A stretch of DNA of 64,000 nt from Branchiostoma floridae (lineage: Eukaryota; Chordata; Leptocardii; Amphioxiformes; Branchiostomatidae): the NCBI RefSeq assembly GCF_000003815.2, contig NC_049994.1, positions 5,803,640 to 5,867,639 on the forward strand, given 5' to 3'. A program made the position numbers and the translations under genes. Below, piece by piece: positions 23,801-30,148 of the stretch. The notes below the pieces were generated by a model. The model made no database searches, was not told where the DNA came from, and saw nothing but the letters and a program-made list of their open reading frames with translations. Numbering within the stretch: position 1 is the first letter of the stretch; each line of letters starts with the position of its first letter.

Positions 23801-25430
23801 TCTCCTTTCCGGACAGCACAGCGATAATTACACGTAAGCTTCCACGAATTTTGGTTGAATTCACAATTGTCCAACTGGCAGGGACATTAAAAAAAATCAT
23901 TCTCTGACAACATACCCTTGATCGCTACATATCGAACGATCCCCCTTCCGCGCCGAAACATACATACAGCATTGTTGTTTTTACATACAACACAGGCCGG
24001 CATTGTGAATGGCGCGAAATGTCGGCTTCGTTTCAGAGTCCGTGATTTGTTTTGAATGAACCCCCAGCAATCTCCGCCAAAGCTACATGATTGAAAAACC
24101 GACCAGTCCAGATAATTTACCCGAGAAACAGAAAATAAAGTGAGAGGCGAGGCGTAACTCGCACGATCTGTACATGTTGTGGTGCTATCTGTTTCGGCGC
24201 GAAAAGGGGGTTGTTCGATATGTAGCGATCAAGGGTATGTTGTCAGTAGAACAAACGAGGTCTACAACTGTGAATTCAACCAAAATTCGTGGAAGCTTAC
24301 GTGTAATTATCACTGTGCTGTTCGGAAAGGAGAAGGTAAGAACTGACCCGAACTCGCTCTTGTAATAGTCCAGAATGGCACGGTGCGTGAACCTCCCCAA
24401 AAACCATTGTTTTGATTTCGTCCCGTCGCCGCGCGGTTCACCCGCTGCAGACAAGCTAATTCATGTTCAGTCTCCCGGGGACTATGGCTTCGTAGACAGC
24501 TTACAACGCGACTTACAGGTCCACGAAGTTAATTGTCAACAACAACGGACTGGCTTCCAGAATGGCGGTGTGATTTCCCGCCGAAGGGACCGAGGTTCAC
24601 CGAGCAAAATGGCTGGCATGGCCAGAAGTTTCAATTCTGATTTGCGACGTCAGCGCGCAGGCAATCAGAACGAGGCCATTACGTCATCGGCCAGCGCGGC
24701 GGGAGAGGGGAGGAGAGCGCGAAGTTCAAACGTGTCTACAGGGTCATATTGGGCGGATTAATGTAAAAATTGACGTAAATCAACTTTTTAATGAGTAAAC
24801 TACTGGAAAATAATGAAGATTTTCTGATGCTTTCCTTTAAAGACATTTGTATAATTAAGTTACATGTTGCAACATCATTACTTTGAAGGTTAGGTTTTTT
24901 GGTACTGTTTGTGTGTGTGTTGAGGGGACAGCATAACTTGAACTGTCCTTACGATATTTAGCAGGTGGGTAGGGATCGGGTAAACAATGGGCCTCCTAGC
25001 GGCTTCCTAAGGTACTGCATTGGAACTTGAAGATTTCATATTTTTCCCTTTGTTGGGTTTCATGTAAAGTTTTTAATGGATTTCAGTGGATTGTGGCTAC
25101 CGGTATTCTTGGCCTATGGAACAATTGATTATTTTTTTGTGTGAAAGATCTCAATCTGTATCCAGTGATGTCTTAAGGATTTTCAAACCATTGCAACAAG
25201 GGTTTGAAGAACTTACTCCAAAGCTGAAAACTGTACAAAAACTTACAATTTCTCCTCAACATCGAAGGTACCGGTCGCGGGAAGACTTTGCGGAGGACGT
25301 GAGGCTGATCTTCGACAACTGCGAAACGTTCAACGAGGACGACTCTGCCGTCGGGCAGGCCGGGCACAACATGCGGGCGTGTTTTGAGACGCGGTGGTCG
25401 GAACTTACGACAGATGGCGGTTACAGATAG
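2845..25430 (+). CDS. BAZ2: BAZ2-type chromatin remodelling subunit, 5'-incomplete, 28 exons
   Basis: The spliced product has 1218 residues and ends at a TAG at 25428-25430. Order in the visible part: Arg/Glu/Lys-rich coiled coil (about 1-95), DDT domain (about 100-170), WHIM/WAKZ-type segments (about 180-410), Ser/Thr/Pro-rich and acidic linker, PHD finger 1 (about 964-1012), PHD finger 2 (about 1013-1060) and bromodomain (about 1117-1212). In vertebrates BAZ2A (TIP5) and BAZ2B pair with the ISWI ATPase SMARCA5; BAZ2A builds NoRC, which silences rDNA. The same role here is inference from the family. Exon phases agree at every junction and the total is divisible by three, which supports the model. 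The N-terminal part, where relatives carry a methyl-CpG-binding-like TAM domain, was not found and probably lies upstream of the window. A second PHD finger is not what I remember of human BAZ2A/B. Confidence 0.93.
3317..3349 (+). CDS. BAZ2: BAZ2 exon b: 33-nt microexon in the coil
   Basis: It reads EKERRRQLLFL between a pyrimidine-rich ...CCCTTTAG acceptor and a GTATGT donor, phase 0 to 0. It continues the heptad-like charge pattern and can be skipped without changing frame. Support is sequence-only and weaker than for its neighbours. Confidence 0.6.
4134..4199 (+). CDS. BAZ2: BAZ2 exon c: coiled coil
   Basis: 66 nt, phase 0 to 0, TATACAG acceptor, GTAAGG donor. It contains ERERRKQHMMLVRALEARKK, a stretch highly characteristic of BAZ2 proteins. 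Confidence 0.9.
4508..4570 (+). CDS. BAZ2: BAZ2 exon d: coiled coil
   Basis: 63 nt, phase 0 to 0. It reads ERERMKQEKKVEKKL followed by TRERKM, between TACCAG and GTAAGA. Confidence 0.85.
4833..4910 (+). CDS. BAZ2: BAZ2 exon e: end of coil
   Basis: 78 nt, phase 0 to 0. It contains EQRRLELQIAKELKKPVEDM, the segment that leads into the DDT domain in this family. Confidence 0.9.
5111..5222 (+). CDS. BAZ2: BAZ2 exon f: DDT domain, first half
   Basis: 112 nt, phase 0 to 1. It carries IPGMQLPGNAFADCMMVFEF then LHNFGSVLDM, the first helices of the DDT domain, which in remodellers contacts the ISWI ATPase. Confidence 0.92.
5290..5650. mobile_element. Possible diverged hAT-like MITE
   Basis: Begins TAGGGTTCTAGTCAGC followed by CCGTCC and holds repeated GACGGA motifs, resembling the better preserved element at 51440-51791 (CAGGGCTTTAGCCAGC, CCGTC, GACGGA). 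The right end and a target duplication were not identified. Confidence 0.35.
5727..5866 (+). CDS. BAZ2: BAZ2 exon g: DDT domain, second half
   Basis: 140 nt, phase 1 to 0. It contains TLDEMQQGLLGEEEAEREV and DMLANLLQCALRDPGVIPG and ends ATGCAG before GTAGGC. Its last 67 nt, together with the donor and adjacent intron, have been copied in tandem downstream (5800-6739). Confidence 0.92.
5800..6739 (+). repeat. Tandem array of BAZ2 exon tail plus splice donor
   Basis: Ten copies including the real exon start at 5800, 5901, 6002, 6097, 6198, 6299, 6400, 6495, 6590 and 6691, so the unit is 101 or 95 bp. Each unit repeats the last 67 nt of exon g, the ATGCAG/GTAGGC donor and about 30 nt of intron. 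Units are almost identical. The last unit is split by a transposon. No acceptor is duplicated. Reading through any donor leads in frame to VGWGTVSL and a stop, or a close variant. Confidence 0.95.
6740..7171. mobile_element. Non-autonomous hAT-type MITE with 8-bp target duplication
   Basis: The terminal inverted repeats TAGGGCTGGGTATCGGTACA and TGTACCGGTACCCAGCCCTA differ at one base. Both flanks carry ATCCAGGG (6732-6739 and 7172-7179), an 8-bp duplication typical of hAT insertions. The inside has repeated GGACCTG/CAGGTCC blocks and no transposase. It interrupts the tenth exon-tail unit, so it is younger than the array. Confidence 0.92.
7555..7660. other. CpG-dense patch in a BAZ2 intron
   Basis: About 100 bp rich in ACGCGAC-like words (ACGCGTCAG, AACGCGAC, GACGCGTCGTTGACGCGAC) in an otherwise AT-rich intron. 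No gene or clear inverted repeat was found. It may be a fragment of a transposon end. Confidence 0.35.
7908..8015 (+). CDS. BAZ2: BAZ2 exon h
   Basis: 108 nt, phase 0 to 0. It contains VPLHDADIDHRNLSEILRLF, the conserved helix after the DDT domain (WHIM1-like region). Confidence 0.88.
8422..8531 (+). CDS. BAZ2: BAZ2 exon i
   Basis: 110 nt, phase 0 to 2. It reads MSQRLETIPFQAHSPTQKAA then ILAFICNELLCSRAVV, matching the family pattern of a loop into the 'FICNELL' helix. Confidence 0.9.
9136..9210 (+). CDS. BAZ2: BAZ2 exon j: WAKZ-type motif
   Basis: 75 nt, phase 2 to 2. It contains EIDSSIEHMSNLRRDKWIVE then GKLRK, among the best conserved stretches of BAZ2 proteins. Confidence 0.92.
9711..9840 (+). 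CDS. BAZ2: BAZ2 exon k
   Basis: 130 nt, phase 2 to 0. It starts LRIIRAKKFHRPYSRQGM and continues into an Asn/Ser/Met-rich linker ending VANTPGK. Confidence 0.85.
10141..10425 (+). repeat. SINE-like repeat, family A
   Basis: Shares a series of blocks with 21100-21535: AGGCCAGTGGACA, GGTTTGATTTCT, GGTAAGGACACTT, CAGTTGGGGAGGT, GACACAGTGGATAACAACC and CTACAGCCTCAAAAAGGCT. The head resembles a degenerate tRNA (box B-like GGGTTTGATTTC). It sits just upstream of the acidic exon. Confidence 0.6.
10459..10566 (+). CDS. BAZ2: BAZ2 exon l: acidic stretch
   Basis: 108 nt, phase 0 to 0. Nearly all Asp/Glu with a few Lys, the acidic block found at this place in BAZ2B. GAG/GAT repeats make it prone to length change. 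Confidence 0.8.
10713..10772 (+). CDS. BAZ2: BAZ2 exon m
   Basis: 60 nt, phase 0 to 0. It reads DEAEPESVEETERRIEKLSK, the helix before the 'QQSQYR' segment. Confidence 0.85.
10875..11050. repeat. Diverged copy of MITE family 2
   Basis: Starts TATTGTAAATATTAAAATTT and ends GGCATTTACAGTATT, like the family-2 copies that follow. The middle is too diverged to align by eye. Confidence 0.4.
11072..11286. mobile_element. MITE family 2 (TACTGTAAATGC ends), copy 1
   Basis: Opens TACTGTAAATGCTGAAATTT and closes AAATGCATTTACA. The inside repeats 'AACTTAAAACCACC' and 'CAGTAAGAGACT' blocks. Further copies lie at 13998, 14240 and 16757. Confidence 0.8.
11399..12337 (+). CDS. BAZ2: BAZ2 exon n: WHIM2-type motif and long linker
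   Basis: 939 nt, the largest exon, phase 0 to 0. The first 50 residues carry QQSQYRSKLFDASHSLRALC and LGQDRYHRRYWVLPCAGGVF (WHIM/WSD-type, ISWI and linker-DNA contacts in relatives). The other 260 residues are a Lys/Glu and Ser/Pro-rich linker without a recognised fold, as is usual at this position. The donor is GTAAGT. Confidence 0.92.
12840..12966 (+). CDS. BAZ2: BAZ2 exon o: linker
   Basis: 127 nt, phase 0 to 1. Low-complexity linker with APNMWLGMNEVEPAPIPK at its end; TTTGCAG acceptor and GTACAG donor. Confidence 0.75.
13542..13903. mobile_element. MITE with 34-bp TIRs and TGA duplication
   Basis: Left end GGCCACACCAATTTAATTTC then TTGGTTCACGGATT; the right end is its exact complement. 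TGA flanks both sides (13539-13541 and 13904-13906). A 3-bp TNA duplication is typical of PIF/Harbinger elements; that assignment is inference. 362 bp, no transposase. Confidence 0.85.
13998..14211. mobile_element. MITE family 2, copy 2
   Basis: TACTGTAAATGC at the left and GAATTTACAGTA at the right, with 'CACCGCAAACTTAAAGCCACC' type internal blocks shared with copy 1. Confidence 0.8.
14240..14427. mobile_element. MITE family 2, copy 3
   Basis: TATTGTAAATGC at the left and TTCATTTACAGTA at the right. It lies 29 bp after copy 2 in the same orientation, just upstream of exon p. Confidence 0.8.
14479..14640 (+). CDS. BAZ2: BAZ2 exon p
   Basis: 162 nt, phase 1 to 1. It contains EMVRGWWQMLESEQIRALLK then VLQPRGIRERILQKSLQKY, a WHIM3-like helical segment well kept in BAZ2 proteins. 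Confidence 0.88.
14884..15242. mobile_element. Diverged relative of the 6740 hAT-type MITE, inverted
   Basis: Internal sequence (for example GACTGTAGAAACTTGGTAG and GTTATTTTCTTGCACC) is the reverse complement of blocks in 6885-6980. The left end TAGGAGTGGGTACGGGTCAC recalls the TAGGGCTGGGTA terminus. Confidence 0.7.
15243..16347. repeat. Dispersed repeat with GGAGGTAT ends, family 3
   Basis: Begins with ATGGAGGTATAGTTTTGAGT and a GTGTGTCT run, then GCATAACTTGAGAACCTC and blocks such as TTTGCATAATTAATGAGG repeated several times, ending TTTTCATGGAGGTATGAGG. Related pieces are at 24900-25085, 44090-44162 and 59858-60080. No open frame; probably a non-autonomous element. Confidence 0.65.
16467..16642 (+). 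CDS. BAZ2: BAZ2 exon q
   Basis: 176 nt, phase 1 to 0. It reads LETWKEQESEDLAYKFEVSL then LQDVEDLEERVFQASLQVK. Two overlapping donors (GTCAAG at 16637 and GTCAGA at 16643) differ by two codons; the second fits the family better. Confidence 0.85.
16757..16956. mobile_element. MITE family 2, copy 4
   Basis: TTTGTAAATGTAGAAACTTT at the left and GAACTTACAGTA at the right, with the shared 'CAGTAAGAGACTACAGTGCA' block inside. Confidence 0.75.
17192..17240 (+). CDS. BAZ2: BAZ2 exon r
   Basis: 49 nt, phase 0 to 1. It reads GWKLPPRMTADYADKS between CTTACAG and GTAAGA. Confidence 0.75.
17463..17565 (+). CDS. BAZ2: BAZ2 exon s
   Basis: 103 nt, phase 1 to 2. It contains PLELAQKRLASLEMNLERRY then IKPPLSK, the helix equivalent to the 'RLADLERNIERR' segment of vertebrate BAZ2B. 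Confidence 0.82.
18143..18205 (+). CDS. BAZ2: BAZ2 exon t
   Basis: 63 nt, phase 2 to 2. It reads NVQISLATMGFPEENSNSST then PP; a poorly conserved linker supported mainly by phase and splice sites. Confidence 0.6.
18948..19089 (+). CDS. BAZ2: BAZ2 exon u: pre-PHD helices
   Basis: 142 nt, phase 2 to 0. It contains ALRVWRDVVTTETTAPQLFM and LEKCIAWDKSIMKV, the conserved lead-in to the PHD finger. Confidence 0.9.
19530..19619 (+). CDS. BAZ2: BAZ2 exon v: PHD finger 1, first half
   Basis: 90 nt, phase 0 to 0. It reads FCQFCRKGDNEAQLLLCDGC then DKGFHTYCVK, supplying C-x2-C, C-x2-C and H-x2-C zinc ligands of a C4HC3 PHD finger. Confidence 0.95.
20095..20151 (+). CDS. BAZ2: BAZ2 exon w: PHD finger 1, second half
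   Basis: 57 nt, phase 0 to 0. It reads PRMTVVPDGDWFCSVCVAA and gives the final C-x2-C pair. Confidence 0.92.
20657..20806. mobile_element. Palindromic MITE in a BAZ2 intron
   Basis: TAGCCTGGTGTACAACCGTA at the left pairs imperfectly with the right end ATGGTTGGATATAAGGCTA; GAGTCTCTTCTGTTCTCTCC pairs with GGAGAGGACAGAAGAGACTT. About 150 bp. Confidence 0.75.
20927..21042 (+). CDS. BAZ2: BAZ2 exon x: PHD finger 2, first half
   Basis: 116 nt, phase 0 to 2. It carries ECCVVCEKKVTVKAARCEHC then PRVYHIQCLDPPLN, with the spacing of a second C4HC3 PHD finger directly after the first. Confidence 0.85.
21100..21535 (+). repeat. SINE-like repeat, family A, second copy
   Basis: Shares ordered blocks with 10141-10425, including GGCTAGTGGACACAGC, GGTTGGATTCCTAGC, GGTTGGGGAGGT, ACAGTCGATAACAACCC and TACAGCCTCGAAAAGGCTAT. 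Confidence 0.6.
21879..21924 (+). CDS. BAZ2: BAZ2 exon y: PHD finger 2, second half
   Basis: 46 nt, phase 2 to 0. It reads APRGKWTCPECLKAG, giving W and the last C-x2-C pair of the second finger. Confidence 0.83.
22246..22397 (+). CDS. BAZ2: BAZ2 exon z: basic linker
   Basis: 152 nt, phase 0 to 2. Lys/Arg-rich (KGRRNRKSKETKEKD...KKDKKAK), ending DLAPCR, the residues that start the bromodomain lead-in in this family. Confidence 0.85.
22565..22800 (-). repeat. tRNA-derived SINE-like repeat
   Basis: On the minus strand the head reads GGCCTAGTGAGTAGAGTGTT then CGCCTTGCATTTGGTAGGTT and GCTAGTTCGATGCCC, which has the A-box, anticodon-arm and B-box layout of a tRNA. It is not a functional tRNA by eye. 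Confidence 0.6.
23113..23256 (+). CDS. BAZ2: BAZ2 exon aa: bromodomain, first half
   Basis: 144 nt, phase 2 to 2. It contains LEKHEDAWPFLVPVNTKQFP then QYRKIIKKPMDLSTIKNKL, with the WPF shelf and the ZA-loop 'KPMDLSTI' motif. The following intron holds the 1.5 kb fold-back repeat. Confidence 0.95.
23295..24842. mobile_element. 1.5 kb fold-back (long inverted repeat) element
   Basis: The arms (about 23295-23975 and 24180-24842) are complementary over some 650 bp: CTTTAAAGGACAGCATCAG at the left against CTGATGCTTTCCTTTAAAG at the right, and CCGAACTCGCTCTTGTAATA against TATTACAAGAGCGAGTTCGG near the middle. The loop is about 200 bp. It is GC- and CpG-rich compared with its surroundings and includes TGACGTCA. 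It lies in the intron between the two bromodomain exons. No transposase was seen. Confidence 0.9.
24900..25085 (+). repeat. Fragment of dispersed family 3
   Basis: Has the order GTGTGTGT, AGCATAACTTGAACTG, GATATTTAGCAGGTGGGTAG, GGGCCTCCTAGCG, GGTACTGCATTGGAACTT, matching 15300-15500 and 59870-60050. Confidence 0.6.
25268..25430 (+). CDS. BAZ2: BAZ2 exon bb: bromodomain, second half, and stop
   Basis: 163 nt, phase 2 to stop. It contains YRSREDFAEDVRLIFDNCET then FNEDDSAVGQAGHNM; the Asn in FNEDD is the expected acetyl-lysine contact. It ends TDGGYR at a TAG. The acceptor CATCGAAG is weak but no other frame joins correctly. Confidence 0.92.
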
Positions 25431-28129
25431 GAGAGGGAACGCACCGGAAACTGACGAATCATCCGCCACGGCCAGTCATACAGCTTTGCAACGATACCTG
25501 TTAAGAACTTTGATAAACATGCCGCTTGAAACTTTGCACAGATGCAAGCTGATTTACCAGAAAGATAATCCTGACTCTTATGCTTCTGATGGAACAAAAG
25601 AAAATTGTGGAAATGGTGCATGTGATATTGCAGAATACTCTGACAAACAAAAAAACTTGCTCACAGCAAAACAAAGCTTTACATGTACAAGGCTGTCTTT
25701 GATGGCCTGGTGTTTTCCACAAGCCATGCCGAGCTTACCGATGTACAGAAGTACCAAACACAATCAGGGATCTGTGTTGTACAGTGGTGTGATCATGTGA
25801 TTGTTTTATGTAGGGTTTTACAATGCAGGACAGTGTGGCCGTAGGGCAGATATAGACTGATCTCACTGAGTGCAAGCTTATTTCATTCCAAGGTGACCCA
25901 GTGTCATAGGGTTTGAAAAACTGTGGATACAGTTGTTGTGACCTGCAAGAGCAGAATTACTATAAAAGAAGCACTGAAATGTCACACCTGAATATCACTC
26001 ATTAGATATAAAGTAGATAAAGAATTGTGTATGTATAGAAATGTTGCAGAATTGATCTGAATGTGGAATAAACCTATAGCTTGTAAGGCAGACTTTGAAA
26101 GCTGTACTTCTGGCTGATGATTGGACAAACAGTAATGAACTGATAACATTGGCTCATCATTGATTGGTTGGCTTATGCAGTCAGTTGACCATGTGACTTA
26201 TTTTGAATGTGTTTTTCCTTCTGCTGGTTGTGGGTTAACTTAAACTAAATGTTAAATGGTGTAAGACATTTTAGTGTGAAAGTAGCTAAGTTGATAGCAT
26301 TCCACAGTTTCCTATGGTGTGTGTTTTACAGGGAGACCCTTTTACTGTATGTATTTTCTAGGCTGAATATGTACATGTAGTCGCTGCTTTGGCTGGACTA
26401 TTTTGGGTGGTGGTGGGAGAATGGGTACCTTTATGCAGTGTCAGTAAAAAAGGGCAAACGACTTTGTTGCTTACAATCCAAGCATAGCAACTATGTTAGA
26501 CACAAACATACGTCCAGACAGTAAAACTATACCTCCTTCACAAAGATTCTACAGTCTCATCATGTTTTAAAAAGTATTTAAAAACCGATGCCACACTATC
26601 ATTGGCTGTTTCCTCCTTGACAGTTGGTAGGTTCACACCATTCTCAGCTCGAACATTGTAACATAAAATTGGACCGTATGATACCTCTAGGTGTGACACT
26701 TGAAAATGGCTTCTACCGGAACAGATTCTATATGACTTTAGTTTTGTGATCCTGTATTTATTAGTAACACTTGTTCACTGCCTCACAATCATCATATTTT
26801 CATATACCTCAATATAATACTGAAGAAGATAATCAATCATGCTGTATAGAATAGTACCCTGGATACAAGGATGTATATAGATACAAGTGTATTTCACAAC
26901 TGTTGCGAGGAGCATCGATCATTGCTATGTAGATTTTAAAAGCCATACTGAGCACGAAATAATGTCTCTTTCCTAAATTTCCAAAAAGAGCACTTATGTA
27001 CAAAACTTGTAACTCCACTTTGGCACTTGCTGGATTGGTTCTAGATTTAGTACGCTTTGTCAACAATTGATTTTCCTTAGACAAGTCAGTGTCATATTGT
27101 TTATCTCAAATCAACATTGTTGCATTTTGTTTCAAAGCAAAGCAAAACACTTGTATTGACATTTCTAACTCTGATATCTGAAATCCTACAAATTTCCGTG
27201 GCTGCTGGTATAGATGCTTTAGATATTGTGTAGAGGTGTTAGTAAAATTTTCTACGAAATGAATTTCATTTTGATGTTTTGTTGCCGTATTAATGAATGC
27301 TGTTTTTTGGTCAAATTTGTAGATATTTTAGTTTGTATTGTTTGTTACTGCTTTTTTTTACTGGAAATTGTTCACGCATGTCTGAAATGAGATGGAGATT
27401 TTGTGTCTTGTCATGAAGGAGAATAGAACCTGCTTTATGTATGGATAAGTAATTTCATATCAACATACAATAAGCAGGTATTCACTTCATATAAGCGCTG
27501 TTCACATCCGTATACAATAGATAACCCATGAGTATGGAGTCATCAACACTTTTGCATACACGTACGTCACCCCACAAGTTTAGTGTGCTTGAACCATTTT
27601 TCTCGTGGATAGTGTTAGCAATACTTGAACATTGTGTACAGTGAAGTACTGTGTCAGACATGTGAAATGGGCCAGTTGTACAGATGGTTTTTTGCAGTTT
27701 CAACAGGTAAGCCAGAAGGAAGAATGTTTAGGTGAACTTGATCACATTTTTACAGCGAGTGAACTGTTACATTACTCAATACAGATGACCACACTGCCTG
27801 ATAAAGAAAACACTGTGTTTTGTGGTTATTGTGTTCTTCAGTTATAGATTGAAGGGGAAACATACAATACGGTTCCATACTTTTTGGTCTTACAGACACT
27901 CTGTTACTTTTCTTTTGCAACAATTTGTATGGGATCCTTTATATTTCAGACAATGCCTTAGTACATTGTTTTCGTTATCTTGGTATCTGTAGAATGTAAC
28001 ATATTTTCGTTCAAGAACACTTTGGAACCAACTGAAAACGTATTGCCAACGACGGTTTTTGTAAAAAAAAATTTCAAGGAAGATTACTAGACAAATAAGT
28101 GACATATTTCCGTCTGAAAGAAAGGAATG
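25431..28129 (+). other. BAZ2 3' UTR and intergenic stretch
   Basis: AT-rich sequence after the BAZ2 stop with no coding signal. An AATAAA at 26067-26072 could end the transcript with a 3' UTR of about 650 nt, but the true end cannot be read from sequence alone. The rest up to the satellite has only short chance ORFs. Confidence 0.5.
26067..26072 (+). terminator. Candidate BAZ2 polyadenylation signal
   Basis: AATAAA about 640 nt after the BAZ2 stop. It is the clearest hexamer in the first kilobase of the presumed 3' UTR. A longer 3' UTR cannot be excluded. Confidence 0.35.
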
Positions 28130-28133
28130 ATGT

Positions 28134-29420
28134 TTAGTACCAAGGGCAGGGGCACCAGTCTTACTTGTGTTTCATTCAGCACCAAGGATGGGCACCAGTC
28201 TTGTAGCTATATCATTCAGCACCAAGGACAGGGACACCAGTCTTGTAGCTATATCATTCAGCACCAAGGACAGGGACACCAGTCTTGTAGCTATATCATT
28301 CAGCACCAAGGACAGGGACACCAGTCTTGTAGCTATATCATTCAGCACCAAGGACAGGGGCACCAGTCTTGTAGCTATATCATTCAGCACCAAGGACAGG
28401 TGTGCCAGTCTTGTAGTTATATCATTCAGCACCAAGGAAAGTGCTCAAGTCTTGTAGTTATATCATTCAGCACCAAGGACAGGGGCACATGTCTTGTAGA
28501 TATATCATTCAGCACCAAGGACAGGGGCACTAGTCTTGTAGCTATATCATTCAGCACCAAGGACAGGTGTGCCAGTCTTGTAGTTATATCATTCAGCACC
28601 AAGGAAAGTGCTCAAGTCTTGTAGTTATATCATTCAGCACCAGGGACAGGGGCACAAGTCTTGTAGCTATATCATTCAGCACCAAGGACAGGGGCACATG
28701 TCTTGTAGCTATATCATTCAGCACCAATGACAGGTGTGCCAGTCTTGTAGTTATATCATTCAGCACTAAGGACAGGGGCACCAGTCTTGTAGATATATCA
28801 TTCAGCACCAAGGACAGGGGCACCAGTCTTGTAGCTATATCCTTCAGGGGCACCAGTCTTGTTGATGCGTTATTCGGCACCAGGGACAGGGGCACAAGTC
28901 TTGTAGCTATATCATTCAGCACCAAGGACAGGGGCACCAGTCTTGTAGTTATATCATTCAGCACCAAGGACAGGGGCACCAGTCTTGTAGATATATCATT
29001 CAGCACCAAGGACAGGGGCACCAGTCTTGTAGCTATATCCTTCAGGGGCACCAGTCTTGTTGATGCGTTATTCGGCACCAGGGACAGGGGCACAAGTCTT
29101 GTAGCTATATCATTCAGCACCAAGGACAGGGGCACCAGTCTTGTAGTTATATCATTCAGCACCAAGGACAGGGGCACCAGTCTTGTTGATGCGTTATTCG
29201 GCACCAGGGACAGGGGCACAAGTCTTGTAGCTATATCATTCAGCACCAAGGACAGGGGCACCAGTCTTGTAGTTATATCATTCAGCACCAAGGACAGGGG
29301 CACCAGTCTTGTAGCTATATCATTCAGCACCAAGGAAAGTGCACAAGTCTTGTAGTTATATCATTCAGCACCAAGGACAGGGGCACAAGTCTTGTAGCTA
29401 TATCATTCAGCACCAAGGAC
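28134..29420 (+). repeat. 42-bp satellite with RE1/NRSE-like core, block 1
   Basis: About 30 head-to-tail units of 42 bp: TTCAGCACCAAGGACAGGGG, then CACCAGTCTTG, then TAGCTATATCA. A few units are shortened or carry TTGATGCGTTATTCGGCACC variants that recur in a higher-order pattern near 28840-29200. Unit length is a multiple of three, so long meaningless ORFs appear on both strands. The first 21 bases match the vertebrate RE1 consensus at 18 positions. Confidence 0.95.
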
Positions 29421-29429
29421 AGTGGCACT

Positions 29430-30148
29430 TACCTTAGACCTTAGGTCTTCCCGTGCCGTAAGGCACATAAGGCAGCAAGCTTCCATCGTCCTCTGTCGTT
29501 TGCAGCCATTTCTGCCTGTACCCAAGGGATGCCAGCTCTTTTCAGATCCTCAGTGAAAGTCCTTCTCCATGTATTTTTGGGTCTGCCTCTTTTCCGTTTT
29601 CCACCTGTAGGAATCCAAGTCATGGCTGTCTTGGAATACCTATGGTTCGGTAGGCGCAGGATGTGCCCTGCCAGCTGCATCCTCTTCCCTGTGATGATTT
29701 TACTTAAGGGTTGGGAGTTGGCCCTTCTGAGTATTTCCTCGTTGGTGATGTGCTCTTGCCATCTCACTTTTAGGATCTTCCTCAAGTTCCTCTGGTGGAA
29801 CACATCTAACTTCTTGTTCAGTCTAGCTGAAGACTTCCATGTCTCACTGGCATATACTGCTGTGGGCAGGACTATACTGTTGTACAGGCGGAGCTTTGTA
29901 TCCAGATCGATGGTGCTGGTTGACCAAACCTTGCGCATCCTCCGGAATACCGCAGCCGCCTTTCCGATTCTGCAGTTGATATCCGGCTCTACGTCACCAC
30001 TGTTGCTGACCACACTGCCAAGGTAGGTGAACTGGTCCACTATCTCAACCTGGTTGTTGTTGACGCTGATGTTCAGTGGTGGATGGTTGATGTTAAGTAC
30101 CACTTCCATTGCCTTGGTTTTCTCTGTGCTCACCCGCAGTCCAACCTT
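29430..30148 (-). mobile_element. 5'-truncated non-LTR retrotransposon (RT C-terminal part)
   Basis: Minus-strand frame with motifs of the C-terminal part of LINE reverse transcriptases: FTYLGSVVSN, INCRIGKAAAVFRRM, LYNSIVLPTAVYASETW, RNLRKILKVRWQEHITNEE, MQLAGHILRLPNH and KRKRGRPKNTWRR, ending RHGKT and a stop near 29441. The minus-strand 3' tail repeats TAAGGTC-like words. CAGTGGCACT occurs on both sides (29420-29429 and 30149-30158) as a 10-bp target duplication. It lacks the endonuclease and most of the polymerase, so it is dead. RTE/CR1-like clade; exact clade not decided. Confidence 0.92.

Noticed and set aside
23683-24454. Similar ORFs in both arms of the fold-back (RFTHRAILDYYKSEFGSV)
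   Set aside because: The similarity follows from the inverted repeat. Differences between the arms are mostly amino-acid changing, which argues against a conserved protein.
28134-29420. CRISPR-like regular repeats
   Set aside because: Units are contiguous with no unique spacers and the setting is clearly eukaryotic.
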